Below, one piece after another: positions 8,020 through 17,591 of a stretch of DNA of 64,000 nt (its first letter is position 1; each line of letters begins with the position of its first letter). The DNA lies in the NCBI GenBank assembly GCA_029785085.1, contig JAFMAI010000001.1, positions 1-64,000 on the forward strand, in the 5' to 3' direction. A model generated the notes under the pieces. That model made no database searches, was not told where the DNA came from, and saw only the letters and a program-made list of their open reading frames with translations. The position numbers and the translations under genes were made by a program. The DNA comes from Nitrososphaerota archaeon. Its GTDB lineage: Archaea > Thermoproteota > Nitrososphaeria > Nitrososphaerales > Gagatemarchaeaceae.

Positions 8020-9807
8020 CTAAAACCCGTACATCGGGTCCGCCGGCGACTTTATCGCAATGACTTCGTCCAGCACATGCTTCTCGTCCTCAGTCAGGGA
8101 ACCGAGGAGCTTCGTGCGGAGGATCTTCGCCTCATGGCTGCGCGGCATGGCATAGAGGATGTCGTTCTCCTTCACCTGCCTCCCGAGGGTCGGGCCCTGG
8201 ACCGAGATGGCCACCTCCTCCCCCTCCTTCGCCTCGCCGACCGCTTTGCCGTTGTCCTGCACCTGCTCGACGGTCCCTACCTCGGTCCCTGCCGAAGACA
8301 TCAACCTAACCTTGGGGCGGAGCCGCCCGGCGACCACTTCGACCCCGAACACGGCTGGGTCGTTCCGTCTGAAGAACGCTCCCGGGAGGACCTTGAGCTT
8401 GCATGGCCGCGTCAGGCTCGAAAGAGCGGCCCTCTCGTCCGCATCCTTCTTCGCAGTCGCCCAGCTGGCATAGTTGTCGATGACCTCATAGATGATCGAG
8501 GAGATGAAGACCGGGCTCGAACCTGCGTGCTCCTTGGCCTCGGGGAGGACCTTCGAATCGAAGCCGAGTATCGCCCCGAGGTAGGGGTCGTGCTCTCCGA
8601 CCACCTGGGCGGCGACGATGTCGTTCTTCGAGATGTCCCCTATGTCTGCCTCCCTCACCGGGACACCCCTCTCCTCCAGCATCCTCAGGAGAGCTTCCAG
8701 GCCGCCTATGCTCCCCGCCTTCACTATCACCCCCATGTTGTCTGTCTTGACCACGATGTTGGAGAGCTCCTTCTCCATCTCCGACTTGAGGTCCTGGAAC
8801 TGCCTCTCGGTGGTGAAGGACGCCACCAAGGTGCCTGCCACCACCCCTCCGAGGTCTGGGGAGACCAGTTTTACTCCCGCCGCGGCGTAGGCGGCGGTCA
8901 CGGCGGTGAACTTGTCCCTGGGGTCTCGCATTTCGTCCAGCGGCTTGGGCATGAAAAGCGCCTTCACCTTGGACTTGAACGCGCCGTCCCTGCGGACCAG
9001 CGATATCGAGTCCCCCACGCTCAGGGTCCCCTCGGTCAGGATCACGTTGGCCGTCTGGCCGATGCCCACCTCCTCCTGAAGCTCCAAGATTATCCCGCGA
9101 GCCGAAGGAGCGTCTCCTACCCTCAGCTTCCCCTTCAGGAACTGCTGCGCGAGGCCGATCAGCATGGCCAGCATCTCCGGCATCCCCACTGGCGCCCTCG
9201 CCGAGACAGGGACTATGGACACCTGCTGGCGGAAGTCCTTGACTCTATAGTAGGCATCAGACTGGAAGCCGAGGCGGTTGAGCCCCCCGACCACGTTATA
9301 CAGGCGTTCCTCTAACTCGTCCCCCCAGGTCGGGGCCTGGTCCTTCATCACCTGCAGGAGAGGACCCTTGCTCCCCTTCTTCCAGCCGCTGATCATGTCT
9401 ATCTTGTTCAGCGCGACCAAAAAGGGGACGTGCCTCTGCTTCAGGATGTCAATGCTCTCTAGGGTCTGGTTCTCCAGCCCCTTCAGAACATCGACGACGA
9501 GTATCGCGATGTCTGCCGCCGACCCTCCTCTGAGCCTGAGGTTGGAGAAGACTGCGTGACCAGGTGTGTCTATCATGAGAAGCCCTGGTATCTGGAGCTC
9601 GCCCCCCGCCCTGTCCAGAAGAGGCCCGCATATCGTCCTCAGCGTCTCCATAGGGAAGAAGCTCGCCCCTATCTCCTGCGTTATCCCGCCCACCTCGCGG
9701 GCCTGGACCCCGGTCCCTCTCAGGCAGTCAGCGATTGAAGTCTTGCCAGAGTCTACGTGCCCCAGGATGACGACTACAGGCTGCCGTATGCGGCTTTGCT
9801 CTGACAT
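8020..9807 (-). CDS. infB: Translation initiation factor aIF5B
   Basis: VVVILGHVDSGKTSIADCLRGT...GGITQEIGA...LLMIDTPGHAVFSNLRLRGG. Confidence 0.96.
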   Translation of the reverse strand: MSEQSRIRQPVVVILGHVDSGKTSIADCLRGTGVQAREVGGITQEIGASFFPMETLRTICGPLLDRAGGELQIPGLLMIDTPGHAVFSNLRLRGGSAADIAILVVDVLKGLENQTLESIDILKQRHVPFLVALNKIDMISGWKKGSKGPLLQVMKDQAPTWGDELEERLYNVVGGLNRLGFQSDAYYRVKDFRQQVSIVPVSARAPVGMPEMLAMLIGLAQQFLKGKLRVGDAPSARGIILELQEEVGIGQTANVILTEGTLSVGDSISLVRRDGAFKSKVKALFMPKPLDEMRDPRDKFTAVTAAYAAAGVKLVSPDLGGVVAGTLVASFTTERQFQDLKSEMEKELSNIVVKTDNMGVIVKAGSIGGLEALLRMLEERGVPVREADIGDISKNDIVAAQVVGEHDPYLGAILGFDSKVLPEAKEHAGSSPVFISSIIYEVIDNYASWATAKKDADERAALSSLTRPCKLKVLPGAFFRRNDPAVFGVEVVAGRLRPKVRLMSSAGTEVGTVEQVQDNGKAVGEAKEGEEVAISVQGPTLGRQVKENDILYAMPRSHEAKILRTKLLGSLTEDEKHVLDEVIAIKSPADPMYGF

Positions 9808-9833
9808 ATTCCATCCAGTTCCTTAAGGTGGCC

Positions 9834-10253
9834 TCACCCTAGCGTCTTGCCGAAGAAGGCCGCGCTCTCCTTTGTAAAGCTCTCGGTGGAATCTGAGGCG
9901 TGGATGCAGTTGTCAGTCAGCCCTAGGCCGAAGTCCCCCCTTATGGTCCCCGCCGCGGCCTCCCAGCTCTTCGTCGCTCCGACCATCCGTCTGACCGTGG
10001 CGACGGCATCCCTGCCCGACATGACAACCCCCACCACCGGACCCGATGTGATGAACGAGACCAGCTCGCCGAAGAAGGGCTTCGCGTTGTGGACGCTGTA
10101 GAACTCCTCCGCCTGAGGCTTCGACATTGTGAGCATCTGTACCCTCTTGACAGCGAACCCCTTCCTTTCGAACCTCCCGATGATCTCTCCGACCAGGCCC
10201 CGCTTCACGCCGTCAGGCTTCACGACGATCAGCGTGTCTTCGACGGCGCTCAT
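9834..10253 (-). CDS. ndk: Nucleoside diphosphate kinase
   Basis: TLIVVKPDGVKRGLVGEIIGRFERKGF...IRGDFGL...IHASDSTES; start set at MSAVEDTL, ATGA overlap with L24e stop. Confidence 0.95.
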   Translation of the reverse strand: MSAVEDTLIVVKPDGVKRGLVGEIIGRFERKGFAVKRVQMLTMSKPQAEEFYSVHNAKPFFGELVSFITSGPVVGVVMSGRDAVATVRRMVGATKSWEAAAGTIRGDFGLGLTDNCIHASDSTESFTKESAAFFGKTLG

Positions 10254-10432
10254 TTCTTGGCGGGTCTCCTCGCCCACTTCAGTTTGCGCGGGTCCCGACC
10301 CAGCTTCAGGTCGTTGGTTCTGCACTTGGAGGAACAGTAAGACTTGGTGGAACCGTCGTTCTTCACGTAGAGGGTGCCCGAACCGAGTCTGACCTCTTTA
10401 CCACAAAAGACGCATTTCTTTGGGACGTACAT
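10250..10432 (-). CDS. rpl24e: Ribosomal protein L24e
   Basis: CVFCGKEVRLGSGTLYVKNDGSTKSYCSSKCRTNDLKLGRDPRKLKWA. Confidence 0.93.
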   Translation of the reverse strand: MYVPKKCVFCGKEVRLGSGTLYVKNDGSTKSYCSSKCRTNDLKLGRDPRKLKWARRPAKK

Positions 10433-10535
10433 TTCAGGCTACCGCACCTCGACCTTTCGGTGGCCTTTGAAACTCTGGATATAAAGACGGCGCCTGCCCC
10501 CCAGGAGGCGCCTGGGAGCTAGGTCAGGCGGGAGG

Positions 10536-11468
10536 TCATGTCGGAACGGTCCCCCCGAGATGTCTCATCCAGTGCTGGGCCTCCACGATGAGCCTCTGGC
10601 CGAAGTCCTTCGGGTGCGGGACGAAACCCTCGAGCGCCTTTGCCAACGTTTCAGGGCCCAGGTTGGCCAAGTCTTCCAGGTTCACGGCCCCGAGGCCGGT
10701 GGCCCCCCTCAGCCTCACCCCTATCTCCAGCTCGTTTGTCTTGATCGCCTCGAGCTCCTTCTCGTCAGCGAAGGCGCTGGACAAGAGCGGGATGTCACCC
10801 GTCAAGATGATCTCCTTGACAGACCGCCCCTTCGCCTTCATCGCGGCGTAAAGGTGACTCGGGGGAGCCACCTCCTCCAGAGAGAGGGCGGCGAACAGGG
10901 TCCTGGCCATGGGCATCTTCCTTATCCCCCTTCGCTCCGAAATCACCCTCTTCAGGTCGACGGAAGCGATGAACGGGAAGACGTAGTCGACGCTCTTCGT
11001 CACCTTCTTCGCCAGGTTCTGCCTGAACCAGAGCCGCATGGCATCCTGGGACTCGAGGCCCTGCGGCGTCCTCGTCGGCGGGAGCACCCAGACCCCCGGC
11101 TGGACTGCCTTGAACCCCATTTCGATGAGCCTGTCCTTGAAGACGGTCGAATCGTTCTTCTTCTTTGTCTTCTCGTAGGACTTGAGCAGAAGGAGGGACC
11201 TCACCTCATATGGATAGGACCTGATGAGCTCCTCGGGGGTCAGCCCTGAGTTCTTGAGCTGCCAGTCGAGGCGCACCATCAGCTTCTTGTACACCGCGTC
11301 GCTGTCTTCGAAAGTCGCCGGGACTGAAAGGTCCTCTCCGGCCACCTCAATCCTGCTTATGACAGCCAGTATCAGGTCTTCGTCCTTGGGCGAACCCGGC
11401 CCGGATAGCCTGCCGAGAGGGACCCTCACCTTCTCGAAGAATCCGGCTATCCGCTTTACCGCTGACAA
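10536..11468 (-). CDS. Uncharacterised 310-aa protein, third gene of the tubulin-like locus
   Basis: Long ORF co-oriented with the tubulin homologue; no family recognised. Confidence 0.75.
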   Translation of the reverse strand: MSAVKRIAGFFEKVRVPLGRLSGPGSPKDEDLILAVISRIEVAGEDLSVPATFEDSDAVYKKLMVRLDWQLKNSGLTPEELIRSYPYEVRSLLLLKSYEKTKKKNDSTVFKDRLIEMGFKAVQPGVWVLPPTRTPQGLESQDAMRLWFRQNLAKKVTKSVDYVFPFIASVDLKRVISERRGIRKMPMARTLFAALSLEEVAPPSHLYAAMKAKGRSVKEIILTGDIPLLSSAFADEKELEAIKTNELEIGVRLRGATGLGAVNLEDLANLGPETLAKALEGFVPHPKDFGQRLIVEAQHWMRHLGGTVPT

Positions 11469-11522
11469 CCCTCCGGCCTCCCTCCGGCGCTGAATACTAG
11501 TAGGAGCATCCCAGTCCTTCGT

Positions 11523-12059
11523 CTAGGAGAGCTTCCGTTTGAGCGCCTTCCTCAGGTCCTCGAAAGCATCCACTAGCTTCTTCTTGGCGAAGTACTCGTC
11601 TGATTCCGCGACCACCACCCTGTCTTCGGAGATTGTCACGTCCCCCAAGCTGAGCGGGGACGGAATGCCGAGCATGGCCGAGAAAGCCTCGACCGACTTC
11701 GGGAATGTCGCACCGGATCTGAACCTGAAGGTGAAGGAACGCCCCCCAGACACAGGTATAGGGTCCAGAGGCACTATTAGTCGGTCGGAGCTGAGCCCGG
11801 TGAACATCTGGCCGTGGACTTCTCGGATGGATGCCAGTACGTCCCCCCGCTCCCTCTTCAAGGCAGCCGCCCTGTCTTGGTGCCCCGGGTCGGACCAGTC
11901 GAGGCCGATCAGGGCGTAGAATGCCTGGTCCTTCTCGTTCCTCTTTGGGTCCTGCGTGATCTCCTGTGACAGCACATCGAGTTCGCTGTCGATGGTCTTG
12001 AGCCTCTTCTGCTCTTCCAGTAACCTACCGGCTGCAACCTCCAGTTCTGTGAGGTTCAT
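11523..12059 (-). CDS. Uncharacterised 178-aa protein with probable N-terminal coiled coil, second gene of the tubulin-like locus
   Basis: Starts 7 bp after the tubulin homologue stop; charged helical N-terminus (ELEVAAGRLLEEQKRLKTIDSELDVLSQEI). Confidence 0.75.
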   Translation of the reverse strand: MNLTELEVAAGRLLEEQKRLKTIDSELDVLSQEITQDPKRNEKDQAFYALIGLDWSDPGHQDRAAALKRERGDVLASIREVHGQMFTGLSSDRLIVPLDPIPVSGGRSFTFRFRSGATFPKSVEAFSAMLGIPSPLSLGDVTISEDRVVVAESDEYFAKKKLVDAFEDLRKALKRKLS

Positions 12060-12066
12060 CTCTTAC

Positions 12067-13431
12067 CTAACCCAGGTGGCTTGAGACTTCGATGACCGCT
12101 TTCTTGAATTCCTCGTGCGTCAGTTCCCTGTTCTGGTACTCGTCCTTGTAGGAGTCCCAGGCGTCCTCGGCTTCCGTGACAAAGGGCAGGAGCTTCTTCC
12201 CTGTCCCCTTCACATTGAGAAGGACGAGGGCCGACGCGGGCTCGTTGGTCATGGTGGGTATCTTGACGAAGATCACTCTCTTGTCCTGGATGCCGTACTT
12301 TTCGTTCAGTATCTTCTTGAAGAACTCCCTCTCTTCAGCATCCACGCTCCCGGCGCACTTTATCAGGACGCAGGCTGAGTCAGTCTTCCCCTTCTCCATC
12401 TCCCCCTCCTGTTCGAGGTTGAAAAGAAGCCCATCGTTCCCCTCTTCGAACGCCTCCTCGATGGACTTTATCTCCGAACTCCCTTTCGGGACCAGAGGCA
12501 GGAGCCATGGCACCACGAACTTCGGCTTGCTCGCAGCCAGCCAGGTCCTGTAGTTGGACATGTCCCACTCCGTCTCGCGTATGAATGAATCCATGAACTC
12601 GGCTATCACGTGGGCAGCCAGCAGGTTCTTGTTTCTATAGTCGTGCCAGCCGACGCGGATTTGCTTCGGGAGCTCGTCCACGATGGAGGACCGCGCGTCG
12701 AGCTGATTCTTCAGCCTGTCCGCCTGGAACCTGAGCTCTTTGTTGTCCATCAAGATTGGGGCATCAGAGTACTTGATCTGATAGGCCAGGTTGAGAACGA
12801 TGCTGATGTGGGCGGGCCCGTAGATGACAGGGTCCCAGCCGAACTCAGGGAGCACCCCGAAGGTCGCGATGGTGGCGTGCCCGAGGGCGCTGTTCCCCTT
12901 GACGTAGGACATGAACTCAGATGAGAACGAACCCCCCGTCCCTCCACCCATGCTGAACGGGACTATGAAACCCCTCACCGGTTCGGGCGAGATCGCCTGT
13001 ATCCTAGACGCGATGTCCTGCTTCCCAACGATCTCGTTCCTGAACCTGCTCCTACCCTCGGCCCAGTTCCTCGCAGCCCCGCCCAGGCCGTAGACAGCGT
13101 GCTTGTCCTTCATGGCGAAGAGCTGCGGATATGACTGCAGGATGAGGTTCGCCGAGCGTGGGTCGAGGTCCACGAGCAGCGCCCTCGGCACGAGGGGCAT
13201 CTCCCCCTTCCGCAGCGAAGCGCCGAACCTGAGGATCGTGCTTCCATACCTCCGGAGGACTTCCAACTGCTGCTTCTCTCCTTTCAGGGTCGGCGCGGTG
13301 GGGTCCGCCCCCACGTCAATCAGCACCCAGCGATAGGCTTCGGCGCCGATACCTACTCCCGCATGGCCCATGCAAGCCATGATGACCGGGTTAGGTGCAA
13401 GCGGAGCTTGGTTCGCTGCCCTGAACGCCAA
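12067..13431 (-). CDS. Tubulin superfamily GTPase, eukaryote-tubulin/artubulin-like
   Basis: GHAGVGIGAEAYRWVLIDVGADPTAPTLKGE; VPRALLVDLDP; VYGLGGAARNWAEG; SMGGGTGGSFSS (T4 loop); ILMDNKEL; T7-like TEWDMSNYRTWL; tubulin-length 454 aa with a C-terminal H11/H12-like acidic helix region. Confidence 0.88.
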   Translation of the reverse strand: MAFRAANQAPLAPNPVIMACMGHAGVGIGAEAYRWVLIDVGADPTAPTLKGEKQQLEVLRRYGSTILRFGASLRKGEMPLVPRALLVDLDPRSANLILQSYPQLFAMKDKHAVYGLGGAARNWAEGRSRFRNEIVGKQDIASRIQAISPEPVRGFIVPFSMGGGTGGSFSSEFMSYVKGNSALGHATIATFGVLPEFGWDPVIYGPAHISIVLNLAYQIKYSDAPILMDNKELRFQADRLKNQLDARSSIVDELPKQIRVGWHDYRNKNLLAAHVIAEFMDSFIRETEWDMSNYRTWLAASKPKFVVPWLLPLVPKGSSEIKSIEEAFEEGNDGLLFNLEQEGEMEKGKTDSACVLIKCAGSVDAEEREFFKKILNEKYGIQDKRVIFVKIPTMTNEPASALVLLNVKGTGKKLLPFVTEAEDAWDSYKDEYQNRELTHEEFKKAVIEVSSHLG

Positions 13432-13486
13432 CGGTTTACCTCCCCTCCCATCTTTTTTATACGTTTGTCAGTTTCTGGGTGCAGGT

Positions 13487-14062
13487 TTGAGCTACGACGA
13501 ATCCAAGGCTAAGGACGTCCTCTTTGTGATAGACGGCTCAAGGAGCATGGGAGGGAAGTTGCACTCTTCCGGCATGAGCAAGATGAAGATCGTCAAGACC
13601 GGACTGTTCAACTTCGTGGCTGAGTACTGGCCGGTCTCCTACTTTCCGTGGCCGATCAGGATGGGGGTGACGTTCTATAGGTTGCTGGGGACCCCAGGTT
13701 CCACTCAGATCGAAGTGGTAGTCCCCCTGAACCCTGCTCCGGCCTCGCTGGAGCTCTACCGGCTGGAGGACCTGCAGTGCAAGGGCGGGAGCCCCCTGGT
13801 CGACGCGGTCAAGTACGGCATCGAGAACATCTCCGACTCCATCAGGAAGGAGAAGGTCATCAAGCTGATCAGCGACGGAGGGAACGACAGGGAGCCCATC
13901 AAGACCATATCCGAAGAGTTGAAGATATCCCCGGTCGAGGTGGACGTGATAGAGCTCTCCAACGAGGCATCGAAAGAGCTCAGGGACATCGCCACCCTCA
14001 CCCACGGGACGTACACCAGGCCACACAACCTGGCTGATTTCGAGAAGGCTATCCGAAGTTAG
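13487..14062 (+). CDS. VWA-domain protein, divergent from tubulin homologue
   Basis: DVLFVIDGSRSMGG (DxSxS MIDAS), GGSPLVDAVKYGI, LISDGGNDREP; TTG start proposed at 13487; TATA-like TTTTTTATAC upstream. Confidence 0.85.
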   Translation: MSYDESKAKDVLFVIDGSRSMGGKLHSSGMSKMKIVKTGLFNFVAEYWPVSYFPWPIRMGVTFYRLLGTPGSTQIEVVVPLNPAPASLELYRLEDLQCKGGSPLVDAVKYGIENISDSIRKEKVIKLISDGGNDREPIKTISEELKISPVEVDVIELSNEASKELRDIATLTHGTYTRPHNLADFEKAIRS

Positions 14063-14153
14063 AGCTGAGTGGAACAGGGCCGGAAACCTGCGCCGACCAT
14101 ACAGCAGAGCCTTCTGAAGGCAGGCATGTATCAGACGGTGACTGGCGAAGGCT

Positions 14154-14372
14154 TTACTTGAGCTTCCTCGCTTCGCGCTCCGTCTCTCTGAGCACGAGCA
14201 CGTCGGCCAGCCGTATCGGCCCCTTCACGTTCCTGGTGAGTATGCGGCCCTTCTCCTTTCCCTCGAGAATCTTCACCCTCACCTGGGTTATCTCGCCTGC
14301 GACCCCTGTCCGCCCGACTATCTGGACTACCTCGGCCGGAGTGAGTGTCTCTACTTCTTTCTTGCTGCTCAT
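14154..14372 (-). CDS. rps28e: Ribosomal protein S28e
   Basis: [61 protein letters not shown]. Confidence 0.96.
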   Translation of the reverse strand: MSSKKEVETLTPAEVVQIVGRTGVAGEITQVRVKILEGKEKGRILTRNVKGPIRLADVLVLRETEREARKLK

Positions 14373-14755
14373 GCGGCCTTCTTCAGCCTCGAAAGCTCTT
14401 GAGTGACCTGCTCCAAGATTTGGGAGCCTTCACCAGCCTCGAGGACCGCCGCTGCCGCCGTCGACACGTCGATGCCGATAGCCGGACCTATCTGGTCCTT
14501 GGAGGGCACGAAGACATAGGGTATCTTCCTCTCGTCGCAGAGGATTGGCAGGTGGGCGACCACCTCAGGCGGCGTCACGTCCTCGGCTATCACCACCAGC
14601 TTGGCCAGCCCCCTCTCGATGGCCTTCGTCGACTCGTTGGTGCCCTTGCGGACCTTTCCGGTCCTGGACGCCTGCCTCAGCACCTCGTAAGCTGCTTCGG
14701 AGACTTCCTTCGGGGTCTCGAACTTGATGTAGTAGGGCTTCTTGTCGGGGGTCAT
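14369..14755 (-). CDS. rpl7ae: Ribosomal protein L7Ae
   Basis: [52 protein letters not shown]. Confidence 0.96.
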   Translation of the reverse strand: MTPDKKPYYIKFETPKEVSEAAYEVLRQASRTGKVRKGTNESTKAIERGLAKLVVIAEDVTPPEVVAHLPILCDERKIPYVFVPSKDQIGPAIGIDVSTAAAAVLEAGEGSQILEQVTQELSRLKKAA

Positions 14756-14826
14756 CTTACAATCTCCCAGGCGGGCCAGTTTCGGCCAGCATATAAACGG
14801 TTGGCCACCGAACTCGTTTCAACGGC

Positions 14827-16542
14827 TCATCCTGCGAGGATGAACCGCCCTGTGGCGTCTAGCCTGCAGAACCCAAACCTGGGGAATTGGACGATGTCGC
14901 CGAGAGGGAGGCCGGAGGCCGACTCTTCGACGTATCCTGCCACCTCCTTGAGACTGTCCTTGTTGTAGACGTCACCCTCCAAAAAGAGCTCTCCGGGTAT
15001 GGTGACCACCGCCTCCGAGTGCGCCCGGGTGACCCACTGGACCTTCTTCGAGTCTGGGATTAGCTCGTCCCCGGCGTACTCAGCTCGGGGGGAAGGCCAC
15101 TCCGCGGTCAGCCTGACGTTGTAGAGGTCCATGAGGCGGAACACGGTCCCCTTCTTCATCGCGCCAAGGTCCGCCGACGGGACGAAGAAATCACCCTCGG
15201 TGCTGATCGTCCTGCTGCCCATGACCTTCTGCGGGTGGAAGGCGAGTGTCACCTCCTTGCTTGGCGCGCCCTCCACTTCCAGCTTTGCGGGCCCAGGGAC
15301 GAAGAACATCCGCTTCGAGATAGGGTCGAGGAGCTTCCTGTTCACCGACAGGAGTATGCTCCAGTCGTACTCGTGCTCGGTCTTCGTGTAACCCACCTGT
15401 AGTGTGAACTCCCTGATCGCCTGTGGCATGATGCCGCGCCTTCTGAGGCCGTCTACCGTAGGCATCCTCGGGTCGTCCCATCCTGACACCACGCTCTTCT
15501 CCACGAGCGGGCGGAGGAGCCTCTTCGATACCGGCGTCCCCTTGAAGTTGAACCTCGAGAATTGGATGACCTCTATGCGCCTGAACCTCAGCGCGTCGCG
15601 TATCTGCGCCTGGAGTTCGTTGCGGAACTCGGAGCTCCTGAGGACGTGGGTTATGCCGCACATCTCGTCCTCGACGGCGTTGGCTAGGTCGTATGTCGGC
15701 CACAGAGAGTACCTATTCCCGGTAAGTGGGTGTGGATATGAGATGGTCCTGAAGAGGTTGGTGTCCCTGAGTGAGTAATTGGGGCTCTTCATGTCCCCCT
15801 TGAACCTGATGACGTAGGCACCGTCCTTGTGCTTCTTCGCCAGGAGCTCGTCCCAGACCCGAAGGTTCGCCTCGACCGAGCTCCCCCTGTGCTCGCAGGG
15901 GGTCCCTTCGAACCGCAGCGCCTTCACCCTCGCCTCGTCGCAGGAGCAGGCATAGGCGTCCCCCTGCTCGAGGAGCTTCCTCCCCGCTTCGTAGATGGCC
16001 TCCATGTCGTCCGACACGTTCTTCTCGTGGTCGTACTTGATCGAGAGCCATCCTATCCCACGGCGGAAGCTGTCGTAGTACTGGGGGAGGACCTTCTTCG
16101 GGTTGGTGTCTTCGAATCGGAGCCAGAGTTCTCCATCGTACTGTTCTTTGTAGAGGTAGTTGATGGTGAATGCCATGGCGTGCCCCACCGTCATGTAGCC
16201 AGACGGTTCCGGAGGGAGCCGGAAGGCGGTCTGCCCCTTCACGGCGTTGGGGAGCGCGGGGAGCCCGACTCTACCCTGTCTCTCCACGGGCGCTGCCGCA
16301 TCTGGGTACCTCTCGGCGATTAGCTGCTCCTGCTCCGCTATGCCGAGGGCGTTTACTCTCTTGGCCACTGCCGCTGCCTCCTTCGATACCAGACCCGCCT
16401 TGGTCCTCAGGTCTGGAAACTCGGCCAGGACCCGCCCCACGATGGCCCCCACCTCGGCCTTCCCGCCGTGCCTAGCAGCGTTCACAAGGGCAGCCTCCTC
16501 GACGGCTGCGAGCGCCTCTTCCCCCAGCGATTCTGCTACCAT
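14827..16542 (-). CDS. gltX: Glutamyl-tRNA synthetase (archaeal type)
   Basis: PPEPSGYMTVGHAMAFTINYLY (HIGH region), RFEDTNPKK, GTPVSKRLLRPLV (KMSKS region). Confidence 0.94.
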   Translation of the reverse strand: MVAESLGEEALAAVEEAALVNAARHGGKAEVGAIVGRVLAEFPDLRTKAGLVSKEAAAVAKRVNALGIAEQEQLIAERYPDAAAPVERQGRVGLPALPNAVKGQTAFRLPPEPSGYMTVGHAMAFTINYLYKEQYDGELWLRFEDTNPKKVLPQYYDSFRRGIGWLSIKYDHEKNVSDDMEAIYEAGRKLLEQGDAYACSCDEARVKALRFEGTPCEHRGSSVEANLRVWDELLAKKHKDGAYVIRFKGDMKSPNYSLRDTNLFRTISYPHPLTGNRYSLWPTYDLANAVEDEMCGITHVLRSSEFRNELQAQIRDALRFRRIEVIQFSRFNFKGTPVSKRLLRPLVEKSVVSGWDDPRMPTVDGLRRRGIMPQAIREFTLQVGYTKTEHEYDWSILLSVNRKLLDPISKRMFFVPGPAKLEVEGAPSKEVTLAFHPQKVMGSRTISTEGDFFVPSADLGAMKKGTVFRLMDLYNVRLTAEWPSPRAEYAGDELIPDSKKVQWVTRAHSEAVVTIPGELFLEGDVYNKDSLKEVAGYVEESASGLPLGDIVQFPRFGFCRLDATGRFILAG

Positions 16543-17567
16543 TCCCTTTCTACTGCGAACCTAGCAAATGAGGCCAGGAGGGACACGGCTTCCTTGTCCC
16601 CCTTCCAATCTATGCCCCGGAGCGTGGCCAGGGACAGCTTGAGCAGCTCTGACGCCTTCTTCCTGGCGAACCCCACAGCGTCATACTTCTCCATCGTCGA
16701 CAGCACGAATGCCACGTCGGCGTCTGTCTTCTGTGCCCTGCCCTTGTCCATGATTGCGACGACCTTGTCCCTCTCGCTCTGGGACACCACAGAGAGGAGG
16801 TGGAGGAGCATCAGGGTCCTCTTGCCTTCCAGTATGTCGTCGGACCTCGCTTTGCCGTATTTCTTCTGGTCCCCCACCAGGTTCAGCGCGTCGTCCTGGA
16901 TCTGGAAGGCGACCCCCAGGGTGGTCCCAAAGTCCTTCAGGCCTGTCAGCACGCCCGCACCGGCCCCGGCCACCAGCGCCCCCATCCTGCACGGGCTGGC
17001 GACGGTGTACCACGAAGTCTTGCGAGTACACATCTCGAAGTAGTCTTTCTCCCCGAGGTCCCACCGCTTGGCCGCGACCCATCCCAGCTCCATGTGCTGG
17101 CCTTCGGTCGTCTCGTTGACCATCCTTGAGAACTCTTCCATGACCGCGAACGTCCGGTCCAGGCCGATCCTCTCCCTGTTCTTCAGGAGCGCCTCCCAGG
17201 TGCGGGCATGGAGGGCATCCCCGGCGTTGAGAGCCAGAGCCTCTCCGTACTTCCTGTGCAGTGCGGGCTCTCCGCGCCTCAGCTCGGATCCGTCCTCTAT
17301 GTCGTCGTGGACCAGTATCCAGTGCTGGAAGAGCTCTATGCAGGCGGCGGTGAGCACCGCGTCGCCTTCTGAGCCTCCGGCGGCCCTGCAGGCGGCCACG
17401 CAGAGGAACGGCCTCATGCCCTTGGCCGGGCGCGACGGGTAGTCCCGCATCATCCTGTAGAGAAGGTCGACTTCCCTTATCGGGCTGGACTTCGGCAGGA
17501 TCTGGTCGAGTATCAGGGCGTCTACCTCAGCCTTCACGCGCCTCATCTCGTCCTGGAAGGTGGGCAT
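16536..17567 (-). CDS. idsA: Polyprenyl (geranylgeranyl) diphosphate synthase
   Basis: HDDIEDGSELRRGEPALH and FQIQDDALNLVGD aspartate-rich motifs. Confidence 0.92.
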   Translation of the reverse strand: MPTFQDEMRRVKAEVDALILDQILPKSSPIREVDLLYRMMRDYPSRPAKGMRPFLCVAACRAAGGSEGDAVLTAACIELFQHWILVHDDIEDGSELRRGEPALHRKYGEALALNAGDALHARTWEALLKNRERIGLDRTFAVMEEFSRMVNETTEGQHMELGWVAAKRWDLGEKDYFEMCTRKTSWYTVASPCRMGALVAGAGAGVLTGLKDFGTTLGVAFQIQDDALNLVGDQKKYGKARSDDILEGKRTLMLLHLLSVVSQSERDKVVAIMDKGRAQKTDADVAFVLSTMEKYDAVGFARKKASELLKLSLATLRGIDWKGDKEAVSLLASFARFAVEREW

Positions 17568-17591
17568 GCCTGTCCGGTCCCTGCCTCTAGC

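Noticed and set aside
8077-9315. 412-aa plus-strand ORF opposite infB, and many similar antisense ORFs across the window (for example 4272-5321, 35413-36408, 45753-46235)
   Set aside because: High-GC antisense shadows of confidently identified genes; low-complexity Arg/Pro/Gly/His composition and no recognisable motifs.
10536-11468. PaaX/Cas2-like reading of the 310-aa protein (GVWVLPP segment)
   Set aside because: A single short resemblance, insufficient for family assignment without a profile search.
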